NCBI GenBank assembly: GCA_017308575.1
Contig: JAFKEQ010000003.1
Coordinates: 1,488,001 to 1,552,000, forward strand
Source: Afipia sp.
GTDB taxonomy: Bacteria > Pseudomonadota > Alphaproteobacteria > Rhizobiales > Xanthobacteraceae
Direction: 5' to 3'
DNA length: 64,000 nt
Each line of letters begins with the position of its first letter. The first letter of the stretch is position 1. Below, piece by piece: positions 1 through 8,669 of this stretch. Position numbers and translations under genes: made by a program. A model generated the notes under the pieces. The model saw nothing but the letters and a program-made list of their open reading frames with translations. It was not told where the DNA came from and did not search any database.

Positions 1-45
1 GGTGTCAAGTTGCGGCGCGATGGTCCACAGACGGCAGCGGGTCCC

Positions 46-70
46 GGAACCCCGGAGCACCCCGCACGTT
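46..70 (+). promoter_or_regulatory. EcfG-type (general stress) promoter motif
   Basis: GGAAC at 46-50 and CGTT at 67-70 are separated by 16 bases. This matches the GGAAC-N16/17-CGTT consensus recognised by the alphaproteobacterial general stress sigma factor EcfG. The motif lies 32 bases upstream of the ATG of the small membrane protein at 102. The same stretch holds an 8-bp inverted repeat (CCGGAACC 44-51, GGTTCCGG 71-78). The assignment rests on motif match and position only. Confidence 0.6.
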
Positions 71-101
71 GGTTCCGGAATCATCCCGTGGAGTGAGCAT
101 C

Positions 102-296
102 ATGGAGAAAGATCCTCGCAAACCACAAACACTGGCGCTGGCGCCTGTCTTGATCTTCGCGGCCCTCCTGATCGCCGTTTTCGGAGCTGCCTTGGTCACG
201 ACATACGATCGTACCCCGACGGCCGTGACCGCCGCTGACAAGCCGCCATCGGGCACCACCGGAATGGCAAGGCCGAACGCGAGTATCCAGCATTAG
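102..296 (+). CDS. small single-pass membrane protein, unknown function
   Basis: This 64-residue protein has a basic N-terminus (MEKDPRKPQ), one hydrophobic helix at about residues 10-31, and a polar Thr/Pro/Ala-rich tail. The ATG at 102 is preceded by GGAG at 90-93. An upstream in-frame ATG at 69 would overlap the EcfG-type promoter and is not preferred. I do not recognise a family. Such one-helix proteins are common in EcfG regulons of bradyrhizobia, so a role under general stress is an inference from the promoter alone. Confidence 0.55.
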   Translation: MEKDPRKPQTLALAPVLIFAALLIAVFGAALVTTYDRTPTAVTAADKPPSGTTGMARPNASIQH

Positions 297-396
297 GCGG
301 CAGCGATCCGCCCTTGCGAAGGTAATTATTTACGCTGACGGGAACTTTGCCGCCCGTTTAAGCACTCCTCAACAGCCGCAGCCTTCTAATGCGCGC

Positions 397-1674
397 ATGA
401 CAAGCGCAACAGCACCGATCTGGCCGGTACATCCCGCTGCGGGGCATCTGAAATGGATGCGCGGCTATGCCAGTTGGCTTCTCAGCAGCCCCACCTCGCA
501 ACCCGATGACATTACCCGTGCGCTGATGCATCAGCGGACGAGCAAGACCAAGACACTCGTTGTCGCGATCTTCGCATCGTTTCTGCTTGCATCGATTGCC
601 GCAGCGCTCACCGGGGCCCTGTGGGCCTATGCTTGGCTGGCAGCGGAGCTGGTTCTGGGCAGCATCAGGCTCGTTCTGATGATGAAAGCTCTGGCAAAAG
701 CGAAAGCCGCCCAGCAAACGGAAATGATCGTCGCGCCGATCTGGGCCGGACTGACGTCGATGACCCTGATCTCGGCAGGCTGCTATCAATGCGTCCGGTC
801 GGGCGTCTTGCCGCTGATCCTGATGGCCGGCATCGGCCTCGCCAATCTGATCGGCGGGATTTCGTCGCGCAATGCCGGGACCCCACGTTACGGAATTCTC
901 TTGATCTGCATCCTGACGCTGCCGTTCGCGGTGGCGACAATCCTGTCCCCGATCCCTTTCCTGTTTCTGATCGGCCTTCAGACCCCACTCTACACCGCCG
1001 GAATGATTTTCCTGCTGCTGGAAAACCACAAGGTGCTACTCGATCTTCATCATCTGGAGCGCAACAACCGCCGGATGGCGCACCATGACCTGCTCACGGG
1101 TCTGCCTAACCGCGCCTTCAGTCAGGAACTGTTCTCGGACCTGCTTGCGGCTCCCTGTCCTGAAGAAGCATCCCGGAAATCCAAACTCACCGTGTTTTGC
1201 CTCGACCTCGACGGCTTCAAGGCCGTCAACGACGGCTTCGGACATGCGGCGGGAGATGCAGTTCTTGTGGCCGTCGCAAACCGTCTTCGGACAAGCGTGC
1301 GCGATGGCGATTTCGTCTGCCGCCTTGGCGGCGACGAATTTGTCGTTCTGCTTCCGAACATAGATCCCGACCAGGCCGCAGATGCGGCCCGGCGTATCAT
1401 CGTGCAGGTGTCCGAACCGTTCGACGTAGCTCCGGAGGCGCGGATTGGCGTCAGTATCGGGATCGCATCGGCCCCATGGGACGGCAACTCCGCCGACGAA
1501 CTGTTGAGTGCCGCCGACCGCGCCATGTACGCGGCCAAACGGCGTGGCAAGGGCGGCTTCGTCTTCCACGCGTCCGTCTGCGAGGCGCCCAGCCTTGTCC
1601 CGTCGGACACCGCCTTTGCCGGATTCGGGCCGGCGTCCTACCCTCAGGGCGCAAAATCGATGGCCGGAGCCTGA
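397..1674 (+). CDS. membrane diguanylate cyclase (GGDEF)
   Basis: This 425-residue protein is predicted to make cyclic di-GMP from two GTP. The N-terminal half (about residues 52-208) has roughly six hydrophobic helices and no recognised extracellular sensor fold. The C-terminal half is a complete GGDEF domain: DLLTGLPNR at 231-239, the metal-binding LDGFKAVND at 271-279, and the catalytic GGDEF at 311-315. The RxxD product-inhibition site is present as RDGD at 302-305, five residues before GGDEF, so feedback inhibition is likely. No EAL or HD-GYP domain is attached. A second start at M21 (457) is possible. The gene stands alone, with a second GGDEF protein at 61218-62483. Confidence 0.88.
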   Translation: MTSATAPIWPVHPAAGHLKWMRGYASWLLSSPTSQPDDITRALMHQRTSKTKTLVVAIFASFLLASIAAALTGALWAYAWLAAELVLGSIRLVLMMKALAKAKAAQQTEMIVAPIWAGLTSMTLISAGCYQCVRSGVLPLILMAGIGLANLIGGISSRNAGTPRYGILLICILTLPFAVATILSPIPFLFLIGLQTPLYTAGMIFLLLENHKVLLDLHHLERNNRRMAHHDLLTGLPNRAFSQELFSDLLAAPCPEEASRKSKLTVFCLDLDGFKAVNDGFGHAAGDAVLVAVANRLRTSVRDGDFVCRLGGDEFVVLLPNIDPDQAADAARRIIVQVSEPFDVAPEARIGVSIGIASAPWDGNSADELLSAADRAMYAAKRRGKGGFVFHASVCEAPSLVPSDTAFAGFGPASYPQGAKSMAGA

Positions 1675-1723
1675 TAATCGGCCTGATTTCATGCGCTTTT
1701 CCGCGATTTCCGGGCTCCTTGCC

Positions 1724-1751
1724 TTGCAAATACGCGCGGAATCCTTATAAC
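1724..1751 (+). promoter_or_regulatory. candidate sigma-70 promoter for rpsF operon
   Basis: TTGCAA at 1724-1729 and TATAAC at 1746-1751 are separated by 16 bases. They lie about 200 bases upstream of rpsF in a gene-free stretch (1675-1957). This would give a long leader, compatible with leader-based control of the ribosomal protein operon. It is assigned from consensus similarity only. Confidence 0.4.
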
Positions 1752-1957
1752 CGCGCCATCCGTGGGTCCCGGCCGGGAGCTGAACGGACGGTCTCAGCAA
1801 TCTCCCTTTGGCGATTTTTCTCCTGTGGCGATTTTGATGTGACAGGGCCAGTCGGTCCGTCGTCCCGTGCTTCCGCCTTCTGAGCAATATCGAGTCCTTT
1901 CCGAAGGTCTCGAAGGGCTTGCCGCCAGGACCCGCGCTAACACAGGAAAGGACACCC

Positions 1958-2401
1958 ATGCCTCTTTACGAGCATGTATTTCTCGCGCGTCAGGACGCGA
2001 GCGCCCAGCAGGTCGAAGACTTCACCACCCAGATCACCGGCGTGATCGAAGGTCTCGGCGGCAAGGTCACCAAGACCGAGAACTGGGGCGTGCGCTCTCT
2101 CACCTACCGCATGAACAAGAACCGCAAGGCTCACTTCATGATGCTCAACATCGACGGCCCCGCAGCGGTGGTCGCCGAGATCGAGCGGCAGGAACGCATC
2201 AACGAAGATATCATCCGCTATCTCACCGTCCGCGTCGAAGAGCTGGAGGAAGGCCCCTCCGCGATGATGCGCAAGTCCGAGCGTGACCGCGACGAGCGTG
2301 GCGGCGGTTTCCGTGGCGACCGTGAAGGCGGTGGCTTCCGTGGTGATCGTGGTCCGCGCCGTCCGCGCGACGAAGACGCAACTGCAGCGGTTGAGGAGTA
2401 A
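1958..2401 (+). CDS. rpsF: 30S ribosomal protein bS6
   Basis: This 147-residue protein is a small-subunit component that pairs with bS18. The family core is clear from the start ([11 protein letters not shown]) and through the conserved [19 protein letters not shown] region at about 42-60. After residue 105 it carries a charged Arg/Gly/Asp tail containing the near-repeat GGGFRGDR twice (about 116-131), a C-terminal extension common in alphaproteobacteria. The ATG at 1958 has the strong ribosome-binding sequence AGGAAAGG at 1944-1951. The longer frame opening at 1919 has no such site. rpsR follows after 5 bases. Confidence 0.97.
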   Translation: MPLYEHVFLARQDASAQQVEDFTTQITGVIEGLGGKVTKTENWGVRSLTYRMNKNRKAHFMMLNIDGPAAVVAEIERQERINEDIIRYLTVRVEELEEGPSAMMRKSERDRDERGGGFRGDREGGGFRGDRGPRRPRDEDATAAVEE

Positions 2402-2406
2402 GAGAT

Positions 2407-2646
2407 ATGGCTGAAGCAGGTGCACGCCGTCCGTTCTTCCGTCGCCGCAAGACCTGCCCGTTCACGGGCCCGAACGCGCCGAAGATCGACTACAAGGATT
2501 CCAAGCTGCTGATGCGTTACGTGTCCGAGCGCGGCAAGATTGTGCCGAGCCGCATCACCGCGGTGTCGGCCAAGAAGCAGCGTGAACTCGCCCGCGCCAT
2601 CAAGCGCTCGCGGTTCCTGGGTCTGCTGCCTTACGTGATCCGCTAA
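2407..2646 (+). CDS. rpsR: 30S ribosomal protein bS18
   Basis: This 79-residue small-subunit protein binds next to bS6 on the platform. The typical motifs are visible: RRKTCPF near the N-terminus, the [19 protein letters not shown] core, and [23 protein letters not shown] in the C-terminal half, split here by description only. Length is normal for the family. It follows rpsF by 5 bases, with its ribosome-binding site (GAGGAGTAAGAG) overlapping the rpsF stop, so the two are translationally linked. A strong hairpin follows. Confidence 0.96.
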   Translation: MAEAGARRPFFRRRKTCPFTGPNAPKIDYKDSKLLMRYVSERGKIVPSRITAVSAKKQRELARAIKRSRFLGLLPYVIR

Positions 2647-2654
2647 ACGACATT

Positions 2655-2686
2655 GCGAGCGCGCGGCATTCGCGCGCTCGCTTTTC
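2655..2686 (+). terminator. hairpin terminator after rpsR
   Basis: A perfect 11-bp stem (2655-2665 with 2671-2681, loop GCATT) is followed by TTTTC and a pyrimidine run. It lies between rpsR and the DUF2232 gene, so it probably attenuates rather than ends expression of the downstream membrane protein and rplI. Confidence 0.75.
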
Positions 2687-2781
2687 TCTCAATTCAATTC
2701 TCATAACACTTCGGCATCAAGCCGTTGTGGATGGTTGGGGTTCAAGGAACCTCTAACTGCTCGAAAGGAGCAGGACAGCTG

Positions 2782-3744
2782 ATGATGACGGGTATCCTCA
2801 TTGCACTGGCGGCCGGCCTCGCGTCGGCGACGATGTTCGCGTCCATCGTTTCGGGCGCGCTGATTTCGCTCGTGCTGTTTTATCTCGCGCCGCTGCCGCT
2901 CATGGTCGCTGCGCTGGGATGGGGATCGGCCACGGCCCTCGTCGGCGGAGTGATCGCTGCGCTCGGCCTCGGCCTTGTCTTCGGCATTCCCTACATGGCC
3001 GCCTTCGCGCTTACTATCGCCCTGCCAGCATGGTGGCTCGGACATCTGACGCTGCTGGCGCGCCCGGTTTCCAGCGATCCCCAGCTTGCCAATCTCGCGC
3101 CTGCCCTCGACTGGTACCCGACCGGACGCCTCCTTGCCTGGACGGCGCTGTTCGCCACCCTCACCACGATCAGCGCGCTGCTGACTCTGGGCACCGATGC
3201 CGAAACCATCAATGCGGCCCTGCGCAGCGGCTTGTCCCGCATCATGGGCGCGCGCGGCACGGCCACCGGCGAAGCCGACCGCGTTGTCGATGCGCTTGTG
3301 GTGATCGCGCCGGGCGCGGCCACCATCATCGCGATGACGACCCTGACGCTCAATCTGTGGCTTTCGGCGAAGATCACCACGACCTCGGGCCGCCTGAAGC
3401 GGCCATGGCCCGATCTGCGCACCACGATGCTGCCGCGCGCGATCCTCATCGTGCTGGTGGTCGCGGTCGCGCTCTCGTTCCTCGGCGGGCTGCTGGCGAT
3501 CATTGCGCAGATCGCAAGCAGCGCGCTCCTGATGGCCTATGCCGTCACCGGCTTCGCCGTGCTTCACACCGTGACGCAGGCCTTTTCGGGCCGCGCCTTC
3601 GTGCTCGTCGCAGCCTACGCTGCAACCCTCTTCATCGGCTGGCCGCTGATCGGAATGATCAGTCTTGGCCTTGCCGATGCTGTGTTCGGAATTCGGCAAG
3701 CCTATTGGGCGCGGCGCGGGCCGCCGCCAATGCCGATGACCTGA
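2782..3744 (+). CDS. DUF2232 family integral membrane protein
   Basis: This 320-residue, strongly hydrophobic protein has about eight predicted membrane helices and no soluble domain. It resembles the DUF2232 (YybS-like) proteins that lie between rpsR and rplI in many Rhizobiales. Its function is unknown. The start at 2782 (two adjacent ATGs, 2782 and 2785) is supported by AAAGGAG at 2764-2770. The frame opening at 2725 has no ribosome-binding site and would add a non-hydrophobic leader. rplI begins 57 bases after its stop. The position between translation genes suggests co-expression with the ribosome but proves no role in it. Confidence 0.8.
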   Translation: MMTGILIALAAGLASATMFASIVSGALISLVLFYLAPLPLMVAALGWGSATALVGGVIAALGLGLVFGIPYMAAFALTIALPAWWLGHLTLLARPVSSDPQLANLAPALDWYPTGRLLAWTALFATLTTISALLTLGTDAETINAALRSGLSRIMGARGTATGEADRVVDALVVIAPGAATIIAMTTLTLNLWLSAKITTTSGRLKRPWPDLRTTMLPRAILIVLVVAVALSFLGGLLAIIAQIASSALLMAYAVTGFAVLHTVTQAFSGRAFVLVAAYAATLFIGWPLIGMISLGLADAVFGIRQAYWARRGPPPMPMT

Positions 3745-3800
3745 CATCCACTTCGAACCGGACTTTTCACTTCAACCAGAACTTTAAACGGAGAACTCAA

Positions 3801-4400
3801 ATGGACGTTATTCTGCTCGAACGCGTGGCCAAGCTCGGCCAGATGGGCGACGTGGTCAAAGTGAAGGACGGCTACGCCCGTAACTTCCTGCTCAAGCGCA
3901 ACAAGGCCCTGCGCGCGACCAAGGAAAACCGCGAGAAGTACGACGGCATGAAGGCCGATCTCGAGGCCAAGAACATTCAGGCTAAGGGCGAAGCCACCAA
4001 GGTTGCCGAGAAGATCGACGGCCGCAACGTCGTCATCATCCGTCAGGCGTCGGAAACCGGCCAGCTTTACGGCTCGGTGTCGGTGCGTGACATCATGGCC
4101 GCGCTGGAGAAGGACGGCGTCTCGCTGAACCGTCAGCAGGTTCTGCTCGACGCGCCGATCAAGGCGATCGGCCAGCACCAGATCACCATCGCGGTGCATC
4201 CGGAAGTCGAAGTCCATGTCACCACCACGGTCGCCCGTTCCGAAGCGGAAGCCGAGCGCATCAATCGCGGTGAAGATGTCAACAGCCGTCAGGAAGACCG
4301 CGACGCCGCTGCCGAAGCGATCGCCGCCGCCGGCGAGTTCTTCGATCCGGAAGCCGACCACGACGAAGAGCCTGCTACGGCTCCTGCCGAAGAGAAGTAA
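3801..4400 (+). CDS. rplI: 50S ribosomal protein bL9
   Basis: This 199-residue protein binds the base of the L1 stalk in the large subunit. The N-terminal domain begins [17 protein letters not shown] and contains the family signature [17 protein letters not shown] at about 27-43, followed by the connecting helix and the C-terminal domain ([11 protein letters not shown]). The acidic Ala/Glu-rich tail after about residue 150 makes it longer than the roughly 149 residues of E. coli, as is usual in alphaproteobacteria. ACGGAGA at 3788-3794 serves the ATG at 3801. A longer open frame from 2919 is a fortuitous upstream extension. Confidence 0.97.
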   Translation: MDVILLERVAKLGQMGDVVKVKDGYARNFLLKRNKALRATKENREKYDGMKADLEAKNIQAKGEATKVAEKIDGRNVVIIRQASETGQLYGSVSVRDIMAALEKDGVSLNRQQVLLDAPIKAIGQHQITIAVHPEVEVHVTTTVARSEAEAERINRGEDVNSRQEDRDAAAEAIAAAGEFFDPEADHDEEPATAPAEEK

Positions 4401-4431
4401 GACGTCGGCGCAAGCCACTCATCTTCAAACG

Positions 4432-4465
4432 AAAAGCCCGGCCTCGGTAAGGCCGGGCTTTTTTG
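4432..4465. terminator. bidirectional intrinsic terminator
   Basis: A 12-bp perfect stem (4432-4443 with 4451-4462, loop of seven bases) is flanked by an A-run on the left and a T-run on the right. It can therefore end both rplI (+) and the convergent haem protein gene (-). Confidence 0.92.
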
Positions 4466-4487
4466 TTTGTCATACGAAGCGTTGATG

Positions 4488-5363
4488 TCAGCGAGAGATC
4501 GGGGGCTCAGGCTTGCCGGCCGGAACCGGCGGAGGGCCGACAGGAGTTGCGGGCGTCTTCGGTTCAGGCGGCGGTCCCATGTCGATGGTCAGCGGGCCCG
4601 ACGGCACCTCGGCCTTTGGCAGCGCGGTGGCGACGCTGGCGGGCTTCTCCGCCTCCTTCGGCGCTGTTTCGCTCTCCTTTGGCGCAGGCGTTACGGCCGG
4701 CACCGGGTCCGGACGTGTGCCCTCCGCCTTCGGCGGTTGGGTTGAGGCGGCCTCAGCCTTCGGAGGCTCGGTCTTGGAAGTTTCGGCCTTCGGAGATTCG
4801 ACCTTGGGCGCGTCCGTCTTGGCAGCCTGGCCAGCAGGCGCATCGCTTTTGGCAGGCTCATCCTTCGCCGGTTCATGACGGGCTTCGTTTTTCGGCGGCG
4901 GTTCTTCCTTGCCGGCCTTGCCCTTGGCGGCCAGCCGGGCCGCGCGGCGCTCGGCGGCGGCTTTTTTGCGCTCCGCCGCAGCCTTCTGACGCTCGGTCTG
5001 CGCTTCGGCCGAAGCTTCGCCGGAATGCTCCGGCGCCCTGCCGGTTTTCGCCTCCTGCCCCTGCTTGGTGAGATTGCCTCCCCCCGGAGCGGCATTCGCG
5101 GCCCCGTTCGACAGGACATAGGCACTCATGGCCGCGGCCATGTCGGAGCTTGTGGTGTAGTGCTGACGCAGGAAGCCGGGCAGCGAACCAGGCCCAACGC
5201 TCTTGAGCAGTCCTCGGGCACTCTTGTGACACAGAGAGCAGGTGCTGGAGAAAATCTGCGAGGGAGGTTTGCCGGCTTCGAGATTTTGCGCGTCGGCCGG
5301 GAAAATCCCGAGGCAGCCCCATGCAAAAGCCACCGTCGCCAGAATGAGCGCTCGGCTCAACAT
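4488..5363 (-). CDS. secreted c-type cytochrome-like protein with Ala/Lys/Pro-rich tail
   Basis: The 291-residue product has a signal peptide (about 1-25, cleavage after ADA). It has one CxxCH haem-binding motif, CSLCH at 42-46, in a short domain ending near residue 86 (sequence around MSAYVLSNG). Everything after about residue 95 is a low-complexity tail dominated by Ala, Lys, Glu and Pro, with repeated PKAE and SKTEPP-like units. A mono-haem periplasmic protein is the simplest reading; the tail may contact the cell wall or a partner. No Met ligand could be assigned confidently. The start at 5363 is chosen because it opens directly on the signal peptide; an upstream start at 5417 would bury it. 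No electron-transfer genes are adjacent. Confidence 0.7.
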   Translation of the reverse strand: MLSRALILATVAFAWGCLGIFPADAQNLEAGKPPSQIFSSTCSLCHKSARGLLKSVGPGSLPGFLRQHYTTSSDMAAAMSAYVLSNGAANAAPGGGNLTKQGQEAKTGRAPEHSGEASAEAQTERQKAAAERKKAAAERRAARLAAKGKAGKEEPPPKNEARHEPAKDEPAKSDAPAGQAAKTDAPKVESPKAETSKTEPPKAEAASTQPPKAEGTRPDPVPAVTPAPKESETAPKEAEKPASVATALPKAEVPSGPLTIDMGPPPEPKTPATPVGPPPVPAGKPEPPISR

Positions 5364-5632
5364 CCCATGTCTCCAGATATCAACCGGCCGGAACGGCAGC
5401 CAATCGCCCGCTCCCACCTCACGGTCACCTTTAGCGGATTATGACGCGAATGGAAGCATTGAGATTTCGCATATTTGTGAGGTTGGGCCCAATTCCCCAA
5501 AGATCGCAGTCCGACCCCGGACGAAAACGCAGGGCAGCTTTACCGGGGAGCGCCATACGTCAAATTGCGATTGAAAAAGGGCGAGAAAATACCCAACATT
5601 CAAAGCAGTCGTACCAATCTGGGTCGTTGAAC

Positions 5633-6892
5633 ATGCGTTCGATGGATCGTCTGCTGCAATTCTTCCTGAGCCAGTTTCTCAAACGCGGCTCGGTGACGTT
5701 CACGACGGCGTCCGGCACCAGCTTCACGTGCGGCGACGGGACGGGCCAGCCGATTGCGGCCAGGTTCCTGACCACGGAAGCCGAGCGTCACCTGCTGCTC
5801 GATCCGGAACTGGCGCTGGGCGAGCTTTACACCGAAGGCACCTTTGTCATGGACAAAGGGTCGATCGCGGATCTGCTTGAAATCGCGCTCGGCCAGACCG
5901 ACTTCACGCCTCGCTGGTCCAAATTCCAGTGGCGCCTGCGTTATCTTCTCCGCCACCTCCAGCAATTCAACCCGCGAACGCGGTCGAAGCGCAACGTCGC
6001 CAGTCACTACGATCTCGACGGGCGGCTCTATCGCCTCTTCCTCGACGCCGACATGCAGTACAGCTGCGCGTACTTCGAGACGCCGGATACGACGCTCGAC
6101 GACGCCCAGCTCGCCAAGAAGCGCCACCTCGCCGCCAAGCTGCTGGTCAAGCCGGATCAGCGCGTGCTCGACATCGGCTGCGGATGGGGCGGCATGGGCC
6201 TTTATCTGGCGGAGATGACCGGCGCGAAGGTGACCGGTGTTACCTTGTCGGAAGAACAATTGGGCGTCGCCAATGCGCGCGCCGGGGAACAGAATCTGTC
6301 CGACCGTGCGGAATTCCGCCTGCAGGACTATCGCGATACGCCCGGCCCCTTCGAGCGCATCGTCTCGGTCGGCATGTTCGAACATGTCGGGGTCGATTAC
6401 TACGACACCTACTTCAAGCGCTGCGCGGAACTGCTCACCGACGACGGCGTGATGATGCTGCACGCCATCGGTCGGCCGGAAGGACCGGGCATCACCAACC
6501 CGTGGATCGCCAAATACATTTTCCCCGGCGGTTACATTCCCGCGCTGTCGGAAGTGCTTCCCGCCATCGAGCGTTCCGGACTGCTGGTCACTGATATTGA
6601 AATCCTGCGACTGCATTACGCCGAAACACTGAAGGCATGGCGCGAGCGCTTCCTGGCGCGGCGCGAGGAAGCCGCCCGGCTCTATGACGAACGCTTTGTC
6701 CGGATGTGGGAATTTTATCTGGCGGCGTCGGAAATGTCGTTCCGCAAGCAGAACTCGATGGTGTTTCAGATTCAGCTTGCCAGGAAGCAGGACGCCGTTC
6801 CGCTGACCCGCGATTACATCGCCCGCGAGGAACACCGCTTGCACAGCATCGAGGCCGCGAAACTTCCAGTCTTGCGGCTTGCGGGCGAATAA
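5633..6892 (+). CDS. cfa: cyclopropane-fatty-acyl-phospholipid synthase
   Basis: This 419-residue enzyme transfers a methylene group from S-adenosylmethionine to the double bond of unsaturated phospholipid acyl chains at the membrane. The N-terminal lipid-binding region is followed by MQYSCAYF at 141-148 and the SAM-binding motif VLDIGCGWGGMGL at 178-190. HAIGRP and GGYIP segments characteristic of the family lie further on. The start at 5633 (or M4 at 5642) matches the family N-terminus. The open frame upstream to 5441 has no homology feel and no ribosome-binding site. The gene is monocistronic, divergent from the haem protein across about 270 bases in which I see no clear motif. Confidence 0.92.
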   Translation: MRSMDRLLQFFLSQFLKRGSVTFTTASGTSFTCGDGTGQPIAARFLTTEAERHLLLDPELALGELYTEGTFVMDKGSIADLLEIALGQTDFTPRWSKFQWRLRYLLRHLQQFNPRTRSKRNVASHYDLDGRLYRLFLDADMQYSCAYFETPDTTLDDAQLAKKRHLAAKLLVKPDQRVLDIGCGWGGMGLYLAEMTGAKVTGVTLSEEQLGVANARAGEQNLSDRAEFRLQDYRDTPGPFERIVSVGMFEHVGVDYYDTYFKRCAELLTDDGVMMLHAIGRPEGPGITNPWIAKYIFPGGYIPALSEVLPAIERSGLLVTDIEILRLHYAETLKAWRERFLARREEAARLYDERFVRMWEFYLAASEMSFRKQNSMVFQIQLARKQDAVPLTRDYIAREEHRLHSIEAAKLPVLRLAGE

Positions 6893-7083
6893 ACTTTGCG
6901 ATCAACGTCAGCGTTCCTGACATTGTCACGGTCAAGCACAAAGCGTGTGCACGGCAATTTCTTTTTCCGGCGCATCCGCCTTGTGGGAATCGTGCATAAG
7001 ATCAAAGCGTGGTTTCTCCCGGTGTGATCCGGGTGCCAGATACGCGCCCCGCATTTGCCGAATTGAAAGCGCACTTTCCCGCG

Positions 7084-8583
7084 ATGGCTTTGACCGATTC
7101 GAACATTATCAAGCTCGCGCCGGACGCCGGCACGTCGGCCTACCGCACCGCGCCTCATAATATCGAAGCCGAACAGGGGCTTCTGGGTGCCATTCTGGTC
7201 AACAACGATGCGTTTTACCGTGTCTCGGACTTTCTCGAGCCGAAGCATTTCTTCGAGCCGATCCATCAGTTGATCTTTGAAACCGCAGGCAGCCTGATCC
7301 GGGCCGGCAAGACCGCGACGCCGGTAACACTCAAGACATTCGTGCCTGCCGAGACCGATCTCGGCGGCATGACGGTCGCACAGTACCTCGCCCGCCTCGC
7401 CGCCGAAGCGACCACCATCATCAACGCGCAGGATTACGGACGCACCGTCTACGATCTGTCGATCCGTCGCGACCTCATCCGCGTCGGCGAAGACATGGTC
7501 AACGTCGCCTATGACGCGCCGGTGGACTTCGCGCCGCGCGCTCAGATCGAGGACGCCGAAAAGAAGCTGTACGACCTTGCCGAAGCCGGCCGTTACGACG
7601 GCGGCTTCCAGAAATTCTCGACAGCATTGAAAGTCGCGGTGGACATGGCGGCGAACGCCTACAGCCGCGACGGCAACCTGTCCGGCATCGCGTCCGGCCT
7701 GCGCGATATGGACGTGAAGATGGGCGGCCTGCAGCCGTCCGACCTCATTATCCTCGCCGGCCGTCCCGCCATGGGCAAGACCGCGCTTGCGACCAACATC
7801 GCCTTTAATATCGCACGGGCATGGCAGGGCGAACTGCAGCCCGACGGCCAGATGAAAACCGTCAACGGCGGCATCGTTGGCTTCTTCTCGCTGGAAATGT
7901 CGGCGGAGCAGTTGGCCACGCGTATTCTGTCGGAGCGCACCGGCATTTCGTCGAGTTCGATCCGCCGCGGCGGTATCAGCGAGCAGGACTTCGACAAGAT
8001 CCGGGATCACTCGATCGAAATGCAGAACCTGCCGTTCTTCGTCGACGACGGCGGCGGCCTGTCGATCTCGCAGGTCACCGCGCGTGCGCGGCGGCTGAAA
8101 CGGCAGAAAGGCCTCGACCTCATCATCATCGACTACATCCAGCTTCTGTCGGGCTCGGGCCGCCGCTCCGACAACCGCGTGCAGGAAATCACCGAAATCA
8201 CCACCGGCCTCAAGGCGCTGGCGAAGGAACTCAACGTTCCGATCATCGCGCTGTCGCAGTTGTCGCGTCAGGTCGAAAACCGCGACGACAAGCGCCCGCA
8301 ACTCGCCGACCTTCGCGAATCCGGATCGATCGAACAGGACGCCGACGTAGTGCTGTTCGTCTACCGCGAGGAATACTACCTGCAGAGCAAGGAGCCGCGC
8401 ATCGGCACGCCGGAACATGAGAAGTGGCAGCTCGACATGTCGCTGGTTCATGGCAAGGCGGAAGTCATCATCGGCAAACAGCGCCACGGCCCCACCGGCA
8501 CCATCAACCTGCAATTCGACGCCAGCGTCACGCGGTTCGGCGATCTCTCACACGATGGTCAGCTTCCGGAACGGTTCGAGTAA
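7084..8583 (+). CDS. dnaB: replicative DNA helicase DnaB
   Basis: This 499-residue hexameric helicase unwinds DNA at the replication fork. The N-terminal primase-interacting domain begins around PHNIEAEQGLLGAIL (24-38). The RecA-like ATPase core has Walker A GRPAMGKT at 226-233 and Walker B in LDLIIIDYIQLL near 345. The RLKRQKG-type linker and the conserved SQLSRQVENR and DLRESGSIEQDADVV segments are present. The ATG at 7084 gives the MALTDSN N-terminus usual in this group. A frame opening at 7009 adds 25 unrelated residues. No intein is present. Confidence 0.96.
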   Translation: MALTDSNIIKLAPDAGTSAYRTAPHNIEAEQGLLGAILVNNDAFYRVSDFLEPKHFFEPIHQLIFETAGSLIRAGKTATPVTLKTFVPAETDLGGMTVAQYLARLAAEATTIINAQDYGRTVYDLSIRRDLIRVGEDMVNVAYDAPVDFAPRAQIEDAEKKLYDLAEAGRYDGGFQKFSTALKVAVDMAANAYSRDGNLSGIASGLRDMDVKMGGLQPSDLIILAGRPAMGKTALATNIAFNIARAWQGELQPDGQMKTVNGGIVGFFSLEMSAEQLATRILSERTGISSSSIRRGGISEQDFDKIRDHSIEMQNLPFFVDDGGGLSISQVTARARRLKRQKGLDLIIIDYIQLLSGSGRRSDNRVQEITEITTGLKALAKELNVPIIALSQLSRQVENRDDKRPQLADLRESGSIEQDADVVLFVYREEYYLQSKEPRIGTPEHEKWQLDMSLVHGKAEVIIGKQRHGPTGTINLQFDASVTRFGDLSHDGQLPERFE

Positions 8584-8606
8584 CTCGCGCATCATGATGC
8601 GCGAGT
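8583..8606. terminator. 24-bp perfect palindrome after dnaB
   Basis: A perfect 24-bp palindrome begins at the last base of the dnaB stop codon. In RNA it would fold into a stem of up to 10 bp with a small loop. No T-run follows, so it may be a weak terminator, a 3' stabilising hairpin or a protein-binding site before alr. Confidence 0.5.
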
Positions 8607-8669
8607 GTCGTGGCAAGTGTGCTAGGGTTCGAACGGATATCCTGAATCACCCGTTGTACATGTAGACCG

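Noticed and set aside
2701..3747. 348-codon open frame on the - strand
   Set aside because: Antisense to the DUF2232 membrane protein gene, which has a ribosome-binding site and hydrophobic helices.
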